Shown here: positions 42,858-52,656 of the stretch, in pieces
How the letters are laid out: every line of letters starts with the position of its first letter
Numbering within the stretch: position 1 is the stretch's first letter
From: Scatosoma sp045127595
Lineage (GTDB): Bacteria; Bacillota; Clostridia; Christensenellales; Borkfalkiaceae
Direction of reading: 5' to 3'
Assembly (NCBI GenBank): GCA_045127595.1
Contig: JBGVQS010000027.1
Location: forward strand, 1 to 64,000
DNA length: 64,000 bases
Made by a program: the position numbers and the translations under genes
Notes under the pieces: model-generated
What the model was told of the DNA's origin: nothing
What the model saw: only the letters and a program-made list of their open reading frames with translations
Database searches by the model: none

Positions 42858-45257
42858 ATGAACGCAAGAGCACTTGAAAAAACAGAACTGAATAAAATTC
42901 TTTCGCTCGTTGCGGAATACGCCGTAACGGACGGCGGAAAGCGCAAAATCACGGAAACCGAACCCGCCAGCATATTGTCTGAAACGGTTCAACGTTTGCG
43001 CGTTACCGAAGAATGTATAAAACTACTCTTTACGCACGGCGTTGCGAAAATAGAGAGTTTTGAAGCAATTACCGACGAGATCGGCAGGGCGAAAAAGGGC
43101 TCGGCGCTGTCTTGTGCGGAGTTGAAAAAAGCGGAAACGTTACTGCGTGCTACAAGAATTGCGCATACTAGTATCTCTGCGGTCAACGACGAAGAAATCC
43201 GCTTAATGAAAGAAGAAGCGGATCGGCTTTATTATGACGCAAACTTAGAAGAAGATATTTCCACAAAAATTCTCAGTGATACGGAGATCAGCGATTACGC
43301 CAGTGATAAACTGTATTCCGTGCGCCGTGAAATTCGGTTGTTGAATGAAAAAATTCGTGCTCGTCTTGCGGAATATTTAACGGGCAGCGAGGGGAAGTAT
43401 TTACAAGACGGTATTGTAACAATGCGTGATAACCGTTACGTATTGCCCGTTCGCGCGGAGTATAAACGGAACATCAAAGGCTTTATCCACGACCGTTCAG
43501 CAAGCGGCGCAACTTTCTTTATCGAGCCGGAAGAAGTTTTGGAAATGAACAACGAGCTTCGCTCTCTTGCCATTGACGAACGGGAAGAAGTAGAACGCAT
43601 TTTAGGGGAATTATCCCGCCGAGTCGGCTTTATCGGCGAGGAGCTTCTTATTGATATTGAGATTTTGGAAATCATAGACGGTGCTTACGCTCGCGCGGAA
43701 TACGCGTATAAGCTTTCATGCGTACGCCCTGAAATGAACGATAAGGGGATTATTTCTATCGATATGGGACGACACCCGTTAATCGATAGAAAAAAAGTCG
43801 TTCCCGTCAGTTTATCCTTGGGGAAAGAATACCGTTTTCTTTTAATTAGCGGTCCAAATACGGGCGGTAAAACGGTAACGTTAAAAATGGTCGGGCTTTT
43901 TTCGCTTATGGCGATGTGCGGGCTTTTTATTCCTGCCAAACGAGCAACACTCTCCATTTTTGACGAGATTTATTGCGACGTTGGGGACGCGCAAAGCATT
44001 GAAGAAAGCTTGTCCACCTTCTCGTCGCACATAACGAATATTATCGATATCGTCAACAAAGCCAATGCCAAAAGCTTGGTATTGATTGACGAGCTTGGCG
44101 GCGGTACTGATCCAGACGAAGGGCAGGCACTTGCAAAAGCGATCGTTTCCCATCTATTGCGTACAGGTTGCGCAGGCGTTGTTACAACGCACTATACTTC
44201 TTTAAAGGAATTTGCTTTTTCCGCAAACGGTATTGAGAACGCTTGTATGGAATTCGACAGCAATACCTTGCAACCCCTTTACGTAATCCATATCGGTTTG
44301 CCTGGGGCTAGTAACGCTTTGGCAATTTCGCGGCGTTTGGGGCTAAAAGAAAGCGTGTTGCAAGAAGCACTTTCCAACTTATCGGTAGACGCACAGCGTT
44401 TTGAAAATATCGTTCGCAGTGCCGAAGATAGCCGTATTCAAGCGGAAGAAACGTTAAAGGAATGTAATCGCTTAAAAGCGGAATGGCAAGAAAAAATCCT
44501 TGCGCTTGATAATGAACGTGATAAGCTAAAAAAAGAAAAGGAAAAATTATACGTTTCAGCGAAAGCGGAAGCTCGACGAATTATCAACGATAAGGCGGCG
44601 GACGCGGAAGAACTCTTAAAGGAAATTGAAGAAATTTTTGCTAAGGAAAGCGTGTCTGAAGCGGATTTAATCAAGGCACGCACGTTAAAGAATAAAATCA
44701 TTTCCAAAACGTACGAACAGGACGAAGAGCAGGAAACGCAAACGCAATATTTGCCTGTCAAGGGCGAAACGCTCAAAATAGGCGCGAACGTTTTTGTGAA
44801 AACGATTCAACAGGAAGGCAACGTGCAAAACGTACGTCTTCAAAAAGAGGAAGCGGAGGTTCTTTGCGGCAATATGCGCCTGCGCTGTAAATTTTCCGAT
44901 CTTGCGGTTGTAATTAAACCGAATATTACACAAACTAACGCTAAGAAAAAATATAAAATGCAGGAAAAGTCGGAGAAGGTGCAAGTAAGCAAATCTTTAA
45001 CGCCGAAACCCGTTCCGACCTTGGAAATCAACGTAATCGGCAAGACTGTTTACGAAGCGTTGCCCGACGTGGAAGCGTTTATCGATTCTGCCGTTATCGC
45101 AAACCTTTCGGAGGTCAGGATCGTACACGGCGTAGGAACAGGAAAGCTCCGCGCAGGGATTCACGAATTTTTACGAACGCACAGAAACGTGGAAGAATAC
45201 CGCTTGGGTAAATACGGAGAAGGGGAAACGGGCGTAACGATCGTCAAAATCAAATAA
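42858..45257 (+). CDS. mutS2: MutS2 family protein
   Basis: MutS-like ATPase with a nuclease tail, implicated in suppressing recombination and in splitting collided ribosomes. Walker A GPNTGGKTVTLKM near residue 333, LVLIDELGGGTDP near 410, a coiled-coil stretch (520-600) and a C-terminal Smr domain with VRIVHGVGTGKLR near 755. 799 aa. AAGGAAATAG before ATG 42858, 9 bp after the U32 gene. Confidence 0.96.
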   Translation: MNARALEKTELNKILSLVAEYAVTDGGKRKITETEPASILSETVQRLRVTEECIKLLFTHGVAKIESFEAITDEIGRAKKGSALSCAELKKAETLLRATRIAHTSISAVNDEEIRLMKEEADRLYYDANLEEDISTKILSDTEISDYASDKLYSVRREIRLLNEKIRARLAEYLTGSEGKYLQDGIVTMRDNRYVLPVRAEYKRNIKGFIHDRSASGATFFIEPEEVLEMNNELRSLAIDEREEVERILGELSRRVGFIGEELLIDIEILEIIDGAYARAEYAYKLSCVRPEMNDKGIISIDMGRHPLIDRKKVVPVSLSLGKEYRFLLISGPNTGGKTVTLKMVGLFSLMAMCGLFIPAKRATLSIFDEIYCDVGDAQSIEESLSTFSSHITNIIDIVNKANAKSLVLIDELGGGTDPDEGQALAKAIVSHLLRTGCAGVVTTHYTSLKEFAFSANGIENACMEFDSNTLQPLYVIHIGLPGASNALAISRRLGLKESVLQEALSNLSVDAQRFENIVRSAEDSRIQAEETLKECNRLKAEWQEKILALDNERDKLKKEKEKLYVSAKAEARRIINDKAADAEELLKEIEEIFAKESVSEADLIKARTLKNKIISKTYEQDEEQETQTQYLPVKGETLKIGANVFVKTIQQEGNVQNVRLQKEEAEVLCGNMRLRCKFSDLAVVIKPNITQTNAKKKYKMQEKSEKVQVSKSLTPKPVPTLEINVIGKTVYEALPDVEAFIDSAVIANLSEVRIVHGVGTGKLRAGIHEFLRTHRNVEEYRLGKYGEGETGVTIVKIK

Positions 45258-45325
45258 AGAAAAACAAGCATATTTATATGCCCTTTGAAAATAGGATATT
45301 ACGAGATTTATTTTCAGGGGGCTAT

Positions 45326-46063
45326 ATGAAAAAAAGAGTAAAATCGGTTGCGGATTTAAAGAAGAACGTTGTAACGAATTTGATTTTGAGTGTTTTGGTG
45401 CTTTCGGTTGGCGCGTTATGCCTTGCTCCCGATCGCAGCGAAATAACGACGAAAGGGGAAACGGTGGTATACCGTTCCGCGGACGGTTCTTCGGGTGGCG
45501 TGTCCTTAATGTTCAACGTGTATTGGGGAACGGAAGAAGTTTACCGCATTTTGGATATTTTAGACGAACACGGCGCAAAATCGACCTTCTTTATCGGCGG
45601 GTGCTGGGCGGACGATAACGTCGAATGCTTAAAAACGATTGCCAAACGTGGGCACGAGCTTGGCAATCACGGCTACTTTCATAAAGACCATAAAACTCTT
45701 GGTGTTACGGATAACCAACGGGAAATTTCCGAATGCAACCGTTTTATCGAACTTGCAACGGGGATAAAACCGACGTTATTCGCACCCCCCTCAGGTTCAT
45801 ACGGGAACGATATGCTTACGGCGTGCTCCCTTTTGAAGCTGAAAACTATTTTATGGTCAAAAGATACGATCGATTGGCGGGATAAGGATTCATCGCTCAT
45901 TTATACCCGTGCGACAAAAAACGTAAAAAGCGGCGATTTTATCTTGATGCATCCGATGAAAGAAACGGCGGATGCGCTCAATGATATTTTAAAATATTAT
46001 GAAAAAAATTCTTTGAAAGTCATTACCGTATCAGAGAATTTGCAGGAGAATACAGAAAAATGA
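45326..46063 (+). CDS. Polysaccharide deacetylase-like membrane protein lacking catalytic Asp
   Basis: NodB-fold protein with an N-terminal membrane anchor (about residues 15-34), resembling the PdaB/YlxY branch of Firmicutes. ATG 45326 is preceded by AGGGGG; a longer frame from 45278 has no such site. The HxxxH metal motif seems present (GNHGYFHKDH), as do APPSGSYG and ILWSKDTIDW. The first motif, normally TFDD or FDISWG, reads MFNVYWG: Asn64 replaces the catalytic Asp. It may be an inactive or re-purposed deacetylase. Its stop overlaps the next start (ATGA). Confidence 0.85.
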   Translation: MKKRVKSVADLKKNVVTNLILSVLVLSVGALCLAPDRSEITTKGETVVYRSADGSSGGVSLMFNVYWGTEEVYRILDILDEHGAKSTFFIGGCWADDNVECLKTIAKRGHELGNHGYFHKDHKTLGVTDNQREISECNRFIELATGIKPTLFAPPSGSYGNDMLTACSLLKLKTILWSKDTIDWRDKDSSLIYTRATKNVKSGDFILMHPMKETADALNDILKYYEKNSLKVITVSENLQENTEK

Positions 46064-47298
46064 TCAACGAAAAAAAATACCCCAACGGATTGCGTTTGGT
46101 GGTAAAACAAATGCAGGGCTTACTGTCGGTAACGATGGGGATACTCGTCGGTACGGGCGGCGGTGCGGAAACGGATTCAGAAGACGGTATTTCGCATTTT
46201 ATCGAACATATGCAATTTAAAGGCACGCAAAAACGCAACGCCTTTGAAATTTCCGACGCGTTCGATCGCATAGGTGCGCAAGTAAACGCATTTACGGGCA
46301 AGGATCTTACTTGTTATTATTCCAAATGCACAACCGACCATACGGCGGCATGTTTCGAGCTTTTATCCGATTTGTTCCTGTACGCCACTTTTCCCGAAGA
46401 AGAAATGGAGCGTGAAAAAGGCGTTGTTTGCGAAGAAATTTCAATGAACGAGGATTCACCTGAGGATTTATGTTTGGATTTACTTTCTCGCGCGTTTTAC
46501 GGCACGAAAAATTATGGGAGAAACATTCTCGGTCCAGCTAAAAACGTAAAGGGCTTTACCGTTTCCGATATTCAACGGTATAAAAAGGCGCGGTATTGCC
46601 CTGAAAATATCGTTATTTCCTTTGCAGGCGGAATCGATATGCAAACGGCGCAAGCGCTTGTGGAAACGTACTTTGTGGATTTACCGCAAGGGGAATACGA
46701 AGAAAGAAAACCGCAAATAACGTTTGCGCACCAGTCTTTGGTTAGAAATAAACCGATTGAACAAATGCATCTTGCCATTGCATATCCTTCCGTGCGCCGT
46801 GGAGACGAACGGGAAGATACGGTCAGCGCGTTGAACGGTATTCTCGGCGGTTCGATGAGCGCTCGTTTATTCCAAGAAGTACGCGAAAAACGCGGGCTTG
46901 CCTATTCGGTGTATTCCTATACGTCGTCTTTTCCTGAATGCGGTTCATTGAATATTTACGCGGGCGTGAACCCTGCTAACGTAGGACAGGCATACGACGC
47001 GATTTGCAGCGTTATTAAGGAAATGCAGGAAAAGGGGATTACAGAAGAAGAATTTCTTCGTAGCCGTGAACAAATGAAGTCGGGACTCTTTTTCAGCAGC
47101 GAAAGCAGCAATGCGCAAATGCTTTTGTACGGAAAATATATGCTGTATTTCAATAAAATTTTTGATTTTGAAGAAAAATTAAATAAAATCAATCAAATGA
47201 CCTATCAAACAGCGCAGGAAACGCTTGCGACGATGTTTGATGAAAAACAAAAGGCTTTGGCGCTTGTGGGCAATACGGATACGCCGTTATCATTCTAA
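46060..47298 (+). CDS. M16 family zinc metallopeptidase (MlpA/YmxG-like)
   Basis: Processing-protease-like peptidase. Inverse zincin motif HFIEH at residues 46-50 with the distal Glu in KGVVCEEISMNEDSPED, so the active site is intact; a C-terminal non-catalytic M16 half contains REKRGLAYSVYSYTSSFPEC. 412 aa. Translationally coupled to the deacetylase-like gene before it and to the DNA glycosylase gene after it (TAATG). Confidence 0.93.
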   Translation: MINEKKYPNGLRLVVKQMQGLLSVTMGILVGTGGGAETDSEDGISHFIEHMQFKGTQKRNAFEISDAFDRIGAQVNAFTGKDLTCYYSKCTTDHTAACFELLSDLFLYATFPEEEMEREKGVVCEEISMNEDSPEDLCLDLLSRAFYGTKNYGRNILGPAKNVKGFTVSDIQRYKKARYCPENIVISFAGGIDMQTAQALVETYFVDLPQGEYEERKPQITFAHQSLVRNKPIEQMHLAIAYPSVRRGDEREDTVSALNGILGGSMSARLFQEVREKRGLAYSVYSYTSSFPECGSLNIYAGVNPANVGQAYDAICSVIKEMQEKGITEEEFLRSREQMKSGLFFSSESSNAQMLLYGKYMLYFNKIFDFEEKLNKINQMTYQTAQETLATMFDEKQKALALVGNTDTPLSF

Positions 47299-47780
47299 TG
47301 GATAGAAAGATCGGCTTTCCGCCCGTATACGATATAGAAAGCAAAGTGTTGATTTTGGGCAGTTTTCCGTCGGTGAAAAGTAGGGAAATTTCCTTTTACT
47401 ACGGACACAAGCAAAACCGTTTTTGGAAAATGCTTTGCGGTTATTTTCACGAAGAAGTACCTGTGTCCACGGATTCCAAAAAGAATTTTTTATTACGAAA
47501 GAAAATCGCGCTTTGGGATATAGCGGAATCGTGCGAGATTAAAGGCTCGTCAGACGCCTCTATTAAAAATGCAAAAATCGTGGACTTGACGGAGATTTTT
47601 AATAAGGCAAATCTTCAGCGTATTCTTTTAAACGGCACGCTTGCTTACGAGTTATTTCTTTCTCGATATAAGGAAGTGAATATTCCTTATTTGAAAATGC
47701 CCTCGACAAGCCCTGCAAATCCGCGCTATAACGAAGAACTATGGAGAAATGCTTTAGATGAAGTATTCGGAATTTCTTAA
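47298..47780 (+). CDS. Hypoxanthine-DNA glycosylase (uracil-DNA glycosylase family 6)
   Basis: Base-excision enzyme that removes hypoxanthine (deoxyinosine) from DNA. Landmarks of the family: VLILGSFPSVKSRE near residue 20, YYGHKQNRFWKML near 38, and PSTSPANPRY near 143. 160 aa. The start codon shares its A with the M16 stop codon. The 3' end overlaps the AlkD-like gene by 23 bp. Confidence 0.88.
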   Translation: MDRKIGFPPVYDIESKVLILGSFPSVKSREISFYYGHKQNRFWKMLCGYFHEEVPVSTDSKKNFLLRKKIALWDIAESCEIKGSSDASIKNAKIVDLTEIFNKANLQRILLNGTLAYELFLSRYKEVNIPYLKMPSTSPANPRYNEELWRNALDEVFGIS

Positions 47781-48426
47781 TATATTGCAATCAAAAGCAG
47801 AGCCGAACTTTGCGGATTTTCAAAGGAAATTGATATTTACGAAATACAAAATTTTAGGCGTTCGTACACCAACGCTTCGAAAGCTTGCAAAAGAATTTCA
47901 AGAAAATCTTGAAGAAGTTTTTCATTATCCCAACGAATACTATGAAGTTGTTTTTATAAAGCTGACAATGGTCTCCATGTTGCCGTATGCAAATTTTTTG
48001 GCGTATTTAGACGATAGCGTTTCGCTCATGGATAATTGGGCACTTTGCGATTCTTTTAAGGCAAAATGCATTAAAAAGCGTTTGGAGGAGTTCTTGCCCG
48101 TTTTAGATAAAATCTTTCAAAACGGCGGCGTTTATCACGTTCGATACGTGTTGGTTACCTTGTTGTCCTTTTATTGCGACGGAAATTATTTGACGGAATT
48201 GAGCGGATATATAGTAAAAGCGGATACGTCAAAATATTACGTACATATGGCAGTTGCATGGCTGACTGCAGAACTTTTAATCAAACAGTATGAATATGGC
48301 GTTATCTTGTTAAAAAATAGGTGTTTTGACAAAAAAACACATAACAAAGCCATTCAAAAAGCGGTAGAAAGCTACCGTCTTTCAACAAGTCAAAAAGAGT
48401 ATTTACGTACTCTAAAAATAAAATAA
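47758..48426 (+). CDS. AlkD-like DNA alkylation repair protein
   Basis: HEAT-repeat DNA glycosylase family that removes alkylated purines. 222 aa, all helical; conserved features GVRTPTLRKLAKEF near residue 34, DNWALCDSFKAK near 92 and YVHMAVAWLTAELLIK near 160. ATG 47758 lies inside the preceding glycosylase gene (GGAG 10 nt upstream), so the two are co-translated and form a small base-repair pair. Confidence 0.88.
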   Translation: MKYSEFLNILQSKAEPNFADFQRKLIFTKYKILGVRTPTLRKLAKEFQENLEEVFHYPNEYYEVVFIKLTMVSMLPYANFLAYLDDSVSLMDNWALCDSFKAKCIKKRLEEFLPVLDKIFQNGGVYHVRYVLVTLLSFYCDGNYLTELSGYIVKADTSKYYVHMAVAWLTAELLIKQYEYGVILLKNRCFDKKTHNKAIQKAVESYRLSTSQKEYLRTLKIK

Positions 48427-48439
48427 AGTAAGGTAAAGT

Positions 48440-50608
48440 ATGGACATTTTACAAACGATTACACAAGAATTTAATTTAAAGCCTATCCACGCGCAAAATA
48501 TTGTTTCCTTGATCGATGAAGGGAACACAATCCCTTTTATCGCGAGATACCGTAAAGAAATGACGGGTAGCTGCGACGACCAAGTGTTGCGTGAATTTTT
48601 TGATAGATTGACCTATCTTCGCAATCTTGAAAAACGTAAAGAAGAAGTAACGAACGCGATTACGGAGCAAGGAAAAATGACGGATGATATTCGCGCGGCT
48701 TTGGGAAAAGCGGTTACGCTTACTGAAGTGGAAGACATTTACCGCCCCTATAAGCAAAAGAGAAAAACGCGCGCTTCGGTGGCGATTGCAAAAGGTTTGC
48801 AGCCGCTTGCCGACGCAATTTTGGCGCAGGATAAAACGCTCGACGTATCAGCGGAAGCGGAAAAATATTTATCCGACGAAGTTCCTACCGTAAAGGACGC
48901 GATCGACGGGGCGCGTGATATTATTGCGGAAATTATTTCCGACGACGCGCAAACGCGTAAAAAGCTTCGTAATTTCTTCTTTAAGCACGGGGAAATTTCT
49001 TCCGTATACGCAAAGGGAAAAGAAGCGGAAGACGAAGTAAAAACCTATGGAATGTACGCAGAGTATTGCGAACCCATCAGCGAAGTAAAAAGCCACCGCA
49101 TTCTTGCGCTCAACCGTGGAGAAAAGGAAGAATTTTTAAAGGTATCCATTGTTGTAGATGAAGAATTTGCAAAGCGTATTACCGCGGCGAGCTTTTTAAA
49201 AGACGGCGGCGAAAGCAGCAAGATTGTTAAAGAAGCCGCGGAAGACGGGTATACTCGCTTGATTGCGCCTTCGGTAGAACGAGAAGTCCGTGCGCAGCTT
49301 TTTGACGATGCAAGCGAGCAGGCGATTAAAATGTTTGAATTGAATTTGAAACCGCTTTTGATGCAACCGCCCGTCAAGGATAAAATTACGATGGGTTGGG
49401 ACCCTGCGTTTAGAACGGGCTGCAAAATTTGTGTTGTAGACGGCACGGGCAAGGTGCTCGATAAAACGGTTGTGTTCCCCACGCCGCCGCAAAATAAAAC
49501 AGCGGAAGCGAAAGTCGTTTTAAAACAGTTGATTGCGAAACACGGGGTAGAGGTCATTTCTTGCGGAAACGGCACGGCGAGCAAGGAAAGCGAAATTTTT
49601 ATCGCGGAATTGATTAAAGAAATCAAGGCGGAAACAGGCCACGAAGTCGGCTACGTAATCGTAAATGAAGCGGGCGCGTCCGTGTACTCGGCAAGCGCAC
49701 TCGGCGCGGAAGAATTCCCCGATTACGACGTTACGGCAAGAAGTGCGGTATCGATTGCAAGACGTTTACAAGATCCGCTTGCGGAATTGATAAAAATCGA
49801 TCCGAAATCCATCGGCGTTGGTCAATATCAGCACGATATGAATGAGAAACGTTTGGACGGTGCACTTTCGGGGGTTTTGGAAGATTGCGTAAACAGCGTT
49901 GGTGTGGATTTGAACACCGCGAGCGTTTCGCTTTTGAAATTTGTTGCGGGGCTCAATTCTTCCGTCGCGAAAAATATCGTTGCGTACCGAGAAGAAAACG
50001 GTCGTTTTAAATCGAGAAAACAGCTTTTGAAAGTGCCTAAACTCGGTGAAAAGGCGTATACGCAATGCGCAGGGTTCTTACGTATCGACGGCGGTGAAAA
50101 TATCTTGGATAATACCGCAGTACACCCCGAATCGTACGCAAAAGCTGAAAAATTATTGTCCTTGTTCTCTTATACCAAAGAAGACGTAAAAGCAAGAAGA
50201 ATTTCCGATTTACGCCAAAAGATTAAAGCATACGGGGAAGAAAAAGCTGCAAAAGAAACGGAACTTGACAGCGCGACCCTTTCGGATATTGTAACTGAAC
50301 TTATGAAGCCAGGCAGAGATATTCGTGAAGGTTTGCCTGCGCCTACACTTCGCAAAGATATTATGGGTATTGAAGATTTACGGGTCGGAATGGAGCTTAC
50401 CGGCACGGTACGTAACGTGGTAGACTTCGGCGCATTTATCGATATCGGCGTGCATCAAGACGGCTTGGTACATATTTCCGAAATTACGGAACGATACATT
50501 AAACACCCGTCGGAAGTTTTAAAAGTAGGGCAAATCGTGCAAGTTTGGGTAAAAGAAGTAGACGTTAAAAAGAACCGTATCGGGCTTACGATGAAAAAGA
50601 AAAAGTAA
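48440..50608 (+). CDS. tex: Tex family RNA-binding transcription/translation accessory protein
   Basis: Conserved nucleic-acid-binding protein. 722 aa: N-terminal helical region with NTIPFIARYRKEMTG, a YqgF-like domain (MGWDPAFRTGCKICVVDGTG), a double helix-hairpin-helix (VGVDLNTASVSLLKFVAG) and a C-terminal S1 domain (GTVRNVVDFGAFIDIGVHQD). Length and domain order are canonical. 13 bp after the AlkD-like gene. Confidence 0.96.
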   Translation: MDILQTITQEFNLKPIHAQNIVSLIDEGNTIPFIARYRKEMTGSCDDQVLREFFDRLTYLRNLEKRKEEVTNAITEQGKMTDDIRAALGKAVTLTEVEDIYRPYKQKRKTRASVAIAKGLQPLADAILAQDKTLDVSAEAEKYLSDEVPTVKDAIDGARDIIAEIISDDAQTRKKLRNFFFKHGEISSVYAKGKEAEDEVKTYGMYAEYCEPISEVKSHRILALNRGEKEEFLKVSIVVDEEFAKRITAASFLKDGGESSKIVKEAAEDGYTRLIAPSVEREVRAQLFDDASEQAIKMFELNLKPLLMQPPVKDKITMGWDPAFRTGCKICVVDGTGKVLDKTVVFPTPPQNKTAEAKVVLKQLIAKHGVEVISCGNGTASKESEIFIAELIKEIKAETGHEVGYVIVNEAGASVYSASALGAEEFPDYDVTARSAVSIARRLQDPLAELIKIDPKSIGVGQYQHDMNEKRLDGALSGVLEDCVNSVGVDLNTASVSLLKFVAGLNSSVAKNIVAYREENGRFKSRKQLLKVPKLGEKAYTQCAGFLRIDGGENILDNTAVHPESYAKAEKLLSLFSYTKEDVKARRISDLRQKIKAYGEEKAAKETELDSATLSDIVTELMKPGRDIREGLPAPTLRKDIMGIEDLRVGMELTGTVRNVVDFGAFIDIGVHQDGLVHISEITERYIKHPSEVLKVGQIVQVWVKEVDVKKNRIGLTMKKKK

Positions 50609-50622
50609 TCTCTTTGAAACGC

Positions 50623-50651
50623 TTGACATATTTTGGGAAATATATTAAAAT
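50623..50651 (+). promoter_or_regulatory. Promoter of acpP
   Basis: TTGACA (50623-50628), 17-nt spacer, TAAAAT (50646-50651). Confidence 0.82.
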
Positions 50652-50694
50652 AATAAGGTAAGTATTTTTACTTTAACAACGGAGGATAATTATT

Positions 50695-50922
50695 ATGTTA
50701 GAAAAAATTCAAGCAATGCTTGCAGAAGCGCTCAATTTACCTTTGGAAAAAGTAACCCCTAACGCAAAGATCGTTGACGATCTCGGCGCGGATTCGTTGG
50801 ACGTTGTTGAACTTTTAAGCCAACTTGAAGACGAATATGGCATTGTTATTCCCGACGACGAAGTAGAATCGCTCGTTACGGTAGAAGACGTTGCAAATGC
50901 ACTTGACAAACTTGTAAAATAA
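50695..50922 (+). CDS. acpP: Acyl carrier protein
   Basis: Carrier of fatty-acyl intermediates. 75 aa, acidic; DLGADSLDVVEL carries the Ser that receives 4'-phosphopantetheine. GGAGG precedes ATG 50695. Monocistronic, with its own promoter and terminator; no fab genes are nearby. Confidence 0.97.
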   Translation: MLEKIQAMLAEALNLPLEKVTPNAKIVDDLGADSLDVVELLSQLEDEYGIVIPDDEVESLVTVEDVANALDKLVK

Positions 50923-50928
50923 GAAAAA

Positions 50929-50970
50929 CGGAAAGGAAGGTTCATAAAGCTATGTGAACCTTTCTTTTTT
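50929..50970 (+). terminator. Intrinsic terminator after acpP
   Basis: AAGGTTCA pairs with TGAACCTT around a 10-nt loop, followed by TCTTTTTT. Confidence 0.82.
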
Positions 50971-51003
50971 AGGTTAAATTGTGGCAAATACGGGCATAAA
51001 CGT

Positions 51004-51032
51004 TTGCTTTAAATATTTTTATATGGTATAAT
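51004..51032 (+). promoter_or_regulatory. Promoter of the ABC-F gene
   Basis: TTGCTT (51004-51009), 17-nt spacer, TATAAT (51027-51032). Confidence 0.7.
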
Positions 51033-51063
51033 TGCCAAGTAATAAAAAGAAACGGAGTGAAAC

Positions 51064-52641
51064 ATGTTACAGGTAACGGGGGTATCCCTGCAATACGGAA
51101 GTAAAAAATTATTTGAAGACGTGAATTTGAAATTTACGAAAGGCAACTGCTACGGCATAATCGGCGCAAACGGCGCGGGAAAATCGACTTTCTTAAAAGT
51201 GCTTTCCGGGGAAATTGAACCGCAAAAAGGGTTTGTTTCCATGGATAAAAACGAACGTATGTCCGTTTTACAGCAAAACCAAAATATGTACGATAACGAA
51301 ACTGTATTGCGTACGGTAATGCTTGGTTTTAAACGCCTTGTCGAAGTGATGGATGAAAAGGACGCTTTGTACGCAAAGCCCGATTTTTCTGAAGAAGACG
51401 GGGTGCGTGCAGCCGATCTTGAAAGCGAATTTGCCGAAATGAACGGCTATGATGCGGAGTTTCAAGCGGCGCAGCTTTTAAATGCTTTGGATATTTCCGA
51501 AGATTTACATTATTGTATGATGAGCGAGTTGGACGCGAAACAAAAGGTTCGCGTGCTTTTGGCACAAGCATTATTCGGCGATCCTGACGTATTATTATTG
51601 GACGAACCTACGAACAACCTTGACATTAAGACGGTGCGTTGGTTGGAAAACTATTTAATGGATTTTGAAAACACGATTATTATCGTATCGCACAATCGAC
51701 ACTTCTTAAACAAGGTTTGTACCAACATTTGCGACGTGGATTTCGGGAAAATCAATATGTACGTGGGTAACTACGATTTTTGGTATCAAACGAGCCAACT
51801 CCTTGCCCGCCAACAAAAGGAACAGAATAAGAAAGCGGAACAACGCGCGAAAGAATTGCAAGAATTTATCGCTCGCTTTGCCGCAAACGCGTCAAAATCC
51901 CGTCAAGCAACTTCGCGTAAAAAAGAACTTGAAAAGCTCACGATCAACGATTTTAAACCGTCTTTGCGTAAATATCCCTATATCGATTTTAAATTCGAAA
52001 AAGATATTGGGAACGACATTTTAATCGTAGAAGATTTGACGAAAGAAGGCTATTTTGAAAAGCTTTCGTTTACCGTACAAAAGGGCGAAAAAATCGGTAT
52101 CGTTTCGGATAAGAGTACTACGCTTACCATGCTTTACGATATTTTGATGGGCAAGGAACAACCCGATTCGGGTACGATTAAATGGGGGAAGACCATTTCC
52201 GTTTCCTATTTCCCGCAAAATAATAACGAATACTTTATCAATTGCGATTTGAATCTTGTCGAGTGGCTTTCGCAATTCTCCAACGACCATTACGAAGAAT
52301 ATTTGCGTGGCTGGCTTGGTAGAATGCTCTTTTCAGGGGAAGAAGCTCTCAAAAAAGCAAAAGTGCTTTCTGGGGGCGAAAAAGTTCGCTGTATGCTTGC
52401 GAAAATGATGCTTGAAGGCAGCAATTTCCTGATTTTTGACGAACCGACCAACCACCTTGACTTGGAATCGATTACGGCGCTCAATAACGGTTTAACCAAC
52501 TATAAAGGCTGCATGTTGTTGACTTCTCACGACCAAGAATTGATGAATACCGTTGCAAACCGTATCATCGAACTCAATAACGTGAAAACGTACGATAGAC
52601 AGGTTACTTACGACGAATATATCGACGAGACGCACGCTTAA
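51064..52641 (+). CDS. ABC-F family ATPase (YkpA/YbiT-like)
   Basis: Soluble tandem ATPase without membrane domains, of the class that acts on ribosomes. First domain: Walker A GANGAGKSTFLKV near residue 38, signature position SELDAKQK (154-161) instead of LSGGQ, Walker B LLLDEPTNNLD. A charged linker (about 255-300) follows. Second domain: Walker A position reads GIVSDKSTTLTML (345-357) without the Lys, but signature LSGGE (435-439) and Walker B LIFDEPTNHLD are intact. One of the two composite ATP sites is therefore consensus and the other degenerate. 525 aa. Own promoter and terminator. Confidence 0.92.
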   Translation: MLQVTGVSLQYGSKKLFEDVNLKFTKGNCYGIIGANGAGKSTFLKVLSGEIEPQKGFVSMDKNERMSVLQQNQNMYDNETVLRTVMLGFKRLVEVMDEKDALYAKPDFSEEDGVRAADLESEFAEMNGYDAEFQAAQLLNALDISEDLHYCMMSELDAKQKVRVLLAQALFGDPDVLLLDEPTNNLDIKTVRWLENYLMDFENTIIIVSHNRHFLNKVCTNICDVDFGKINMYVGNYDFWYQTSQLLARQQKEQNKKAEQRAKELQEFIARFAANASKSRQATSRKKELEKLTINDFKPSLRKYPYIDFKFEKDIGNDILIVEDLTKEGYFEKLSFTVQKGEKIGIVSDKSTTLTMLYDILMGKEQPDSGTIKWGKTISVSYFPQNNNEYFINCDLNLVEWLSQFSNDHYEEYLRGWLGRMLFSGEEALKKAKVLSGGEKVRCMLAKMMLEGSNFLIFDEPTNHLDLESITALNNGLTNYKGCMLLTSHDQELMNTVANRIIELNNVKTYDRQVTYDEYIDETHA

Positions 52642-52656
52642 ACGACAAATAAAACG

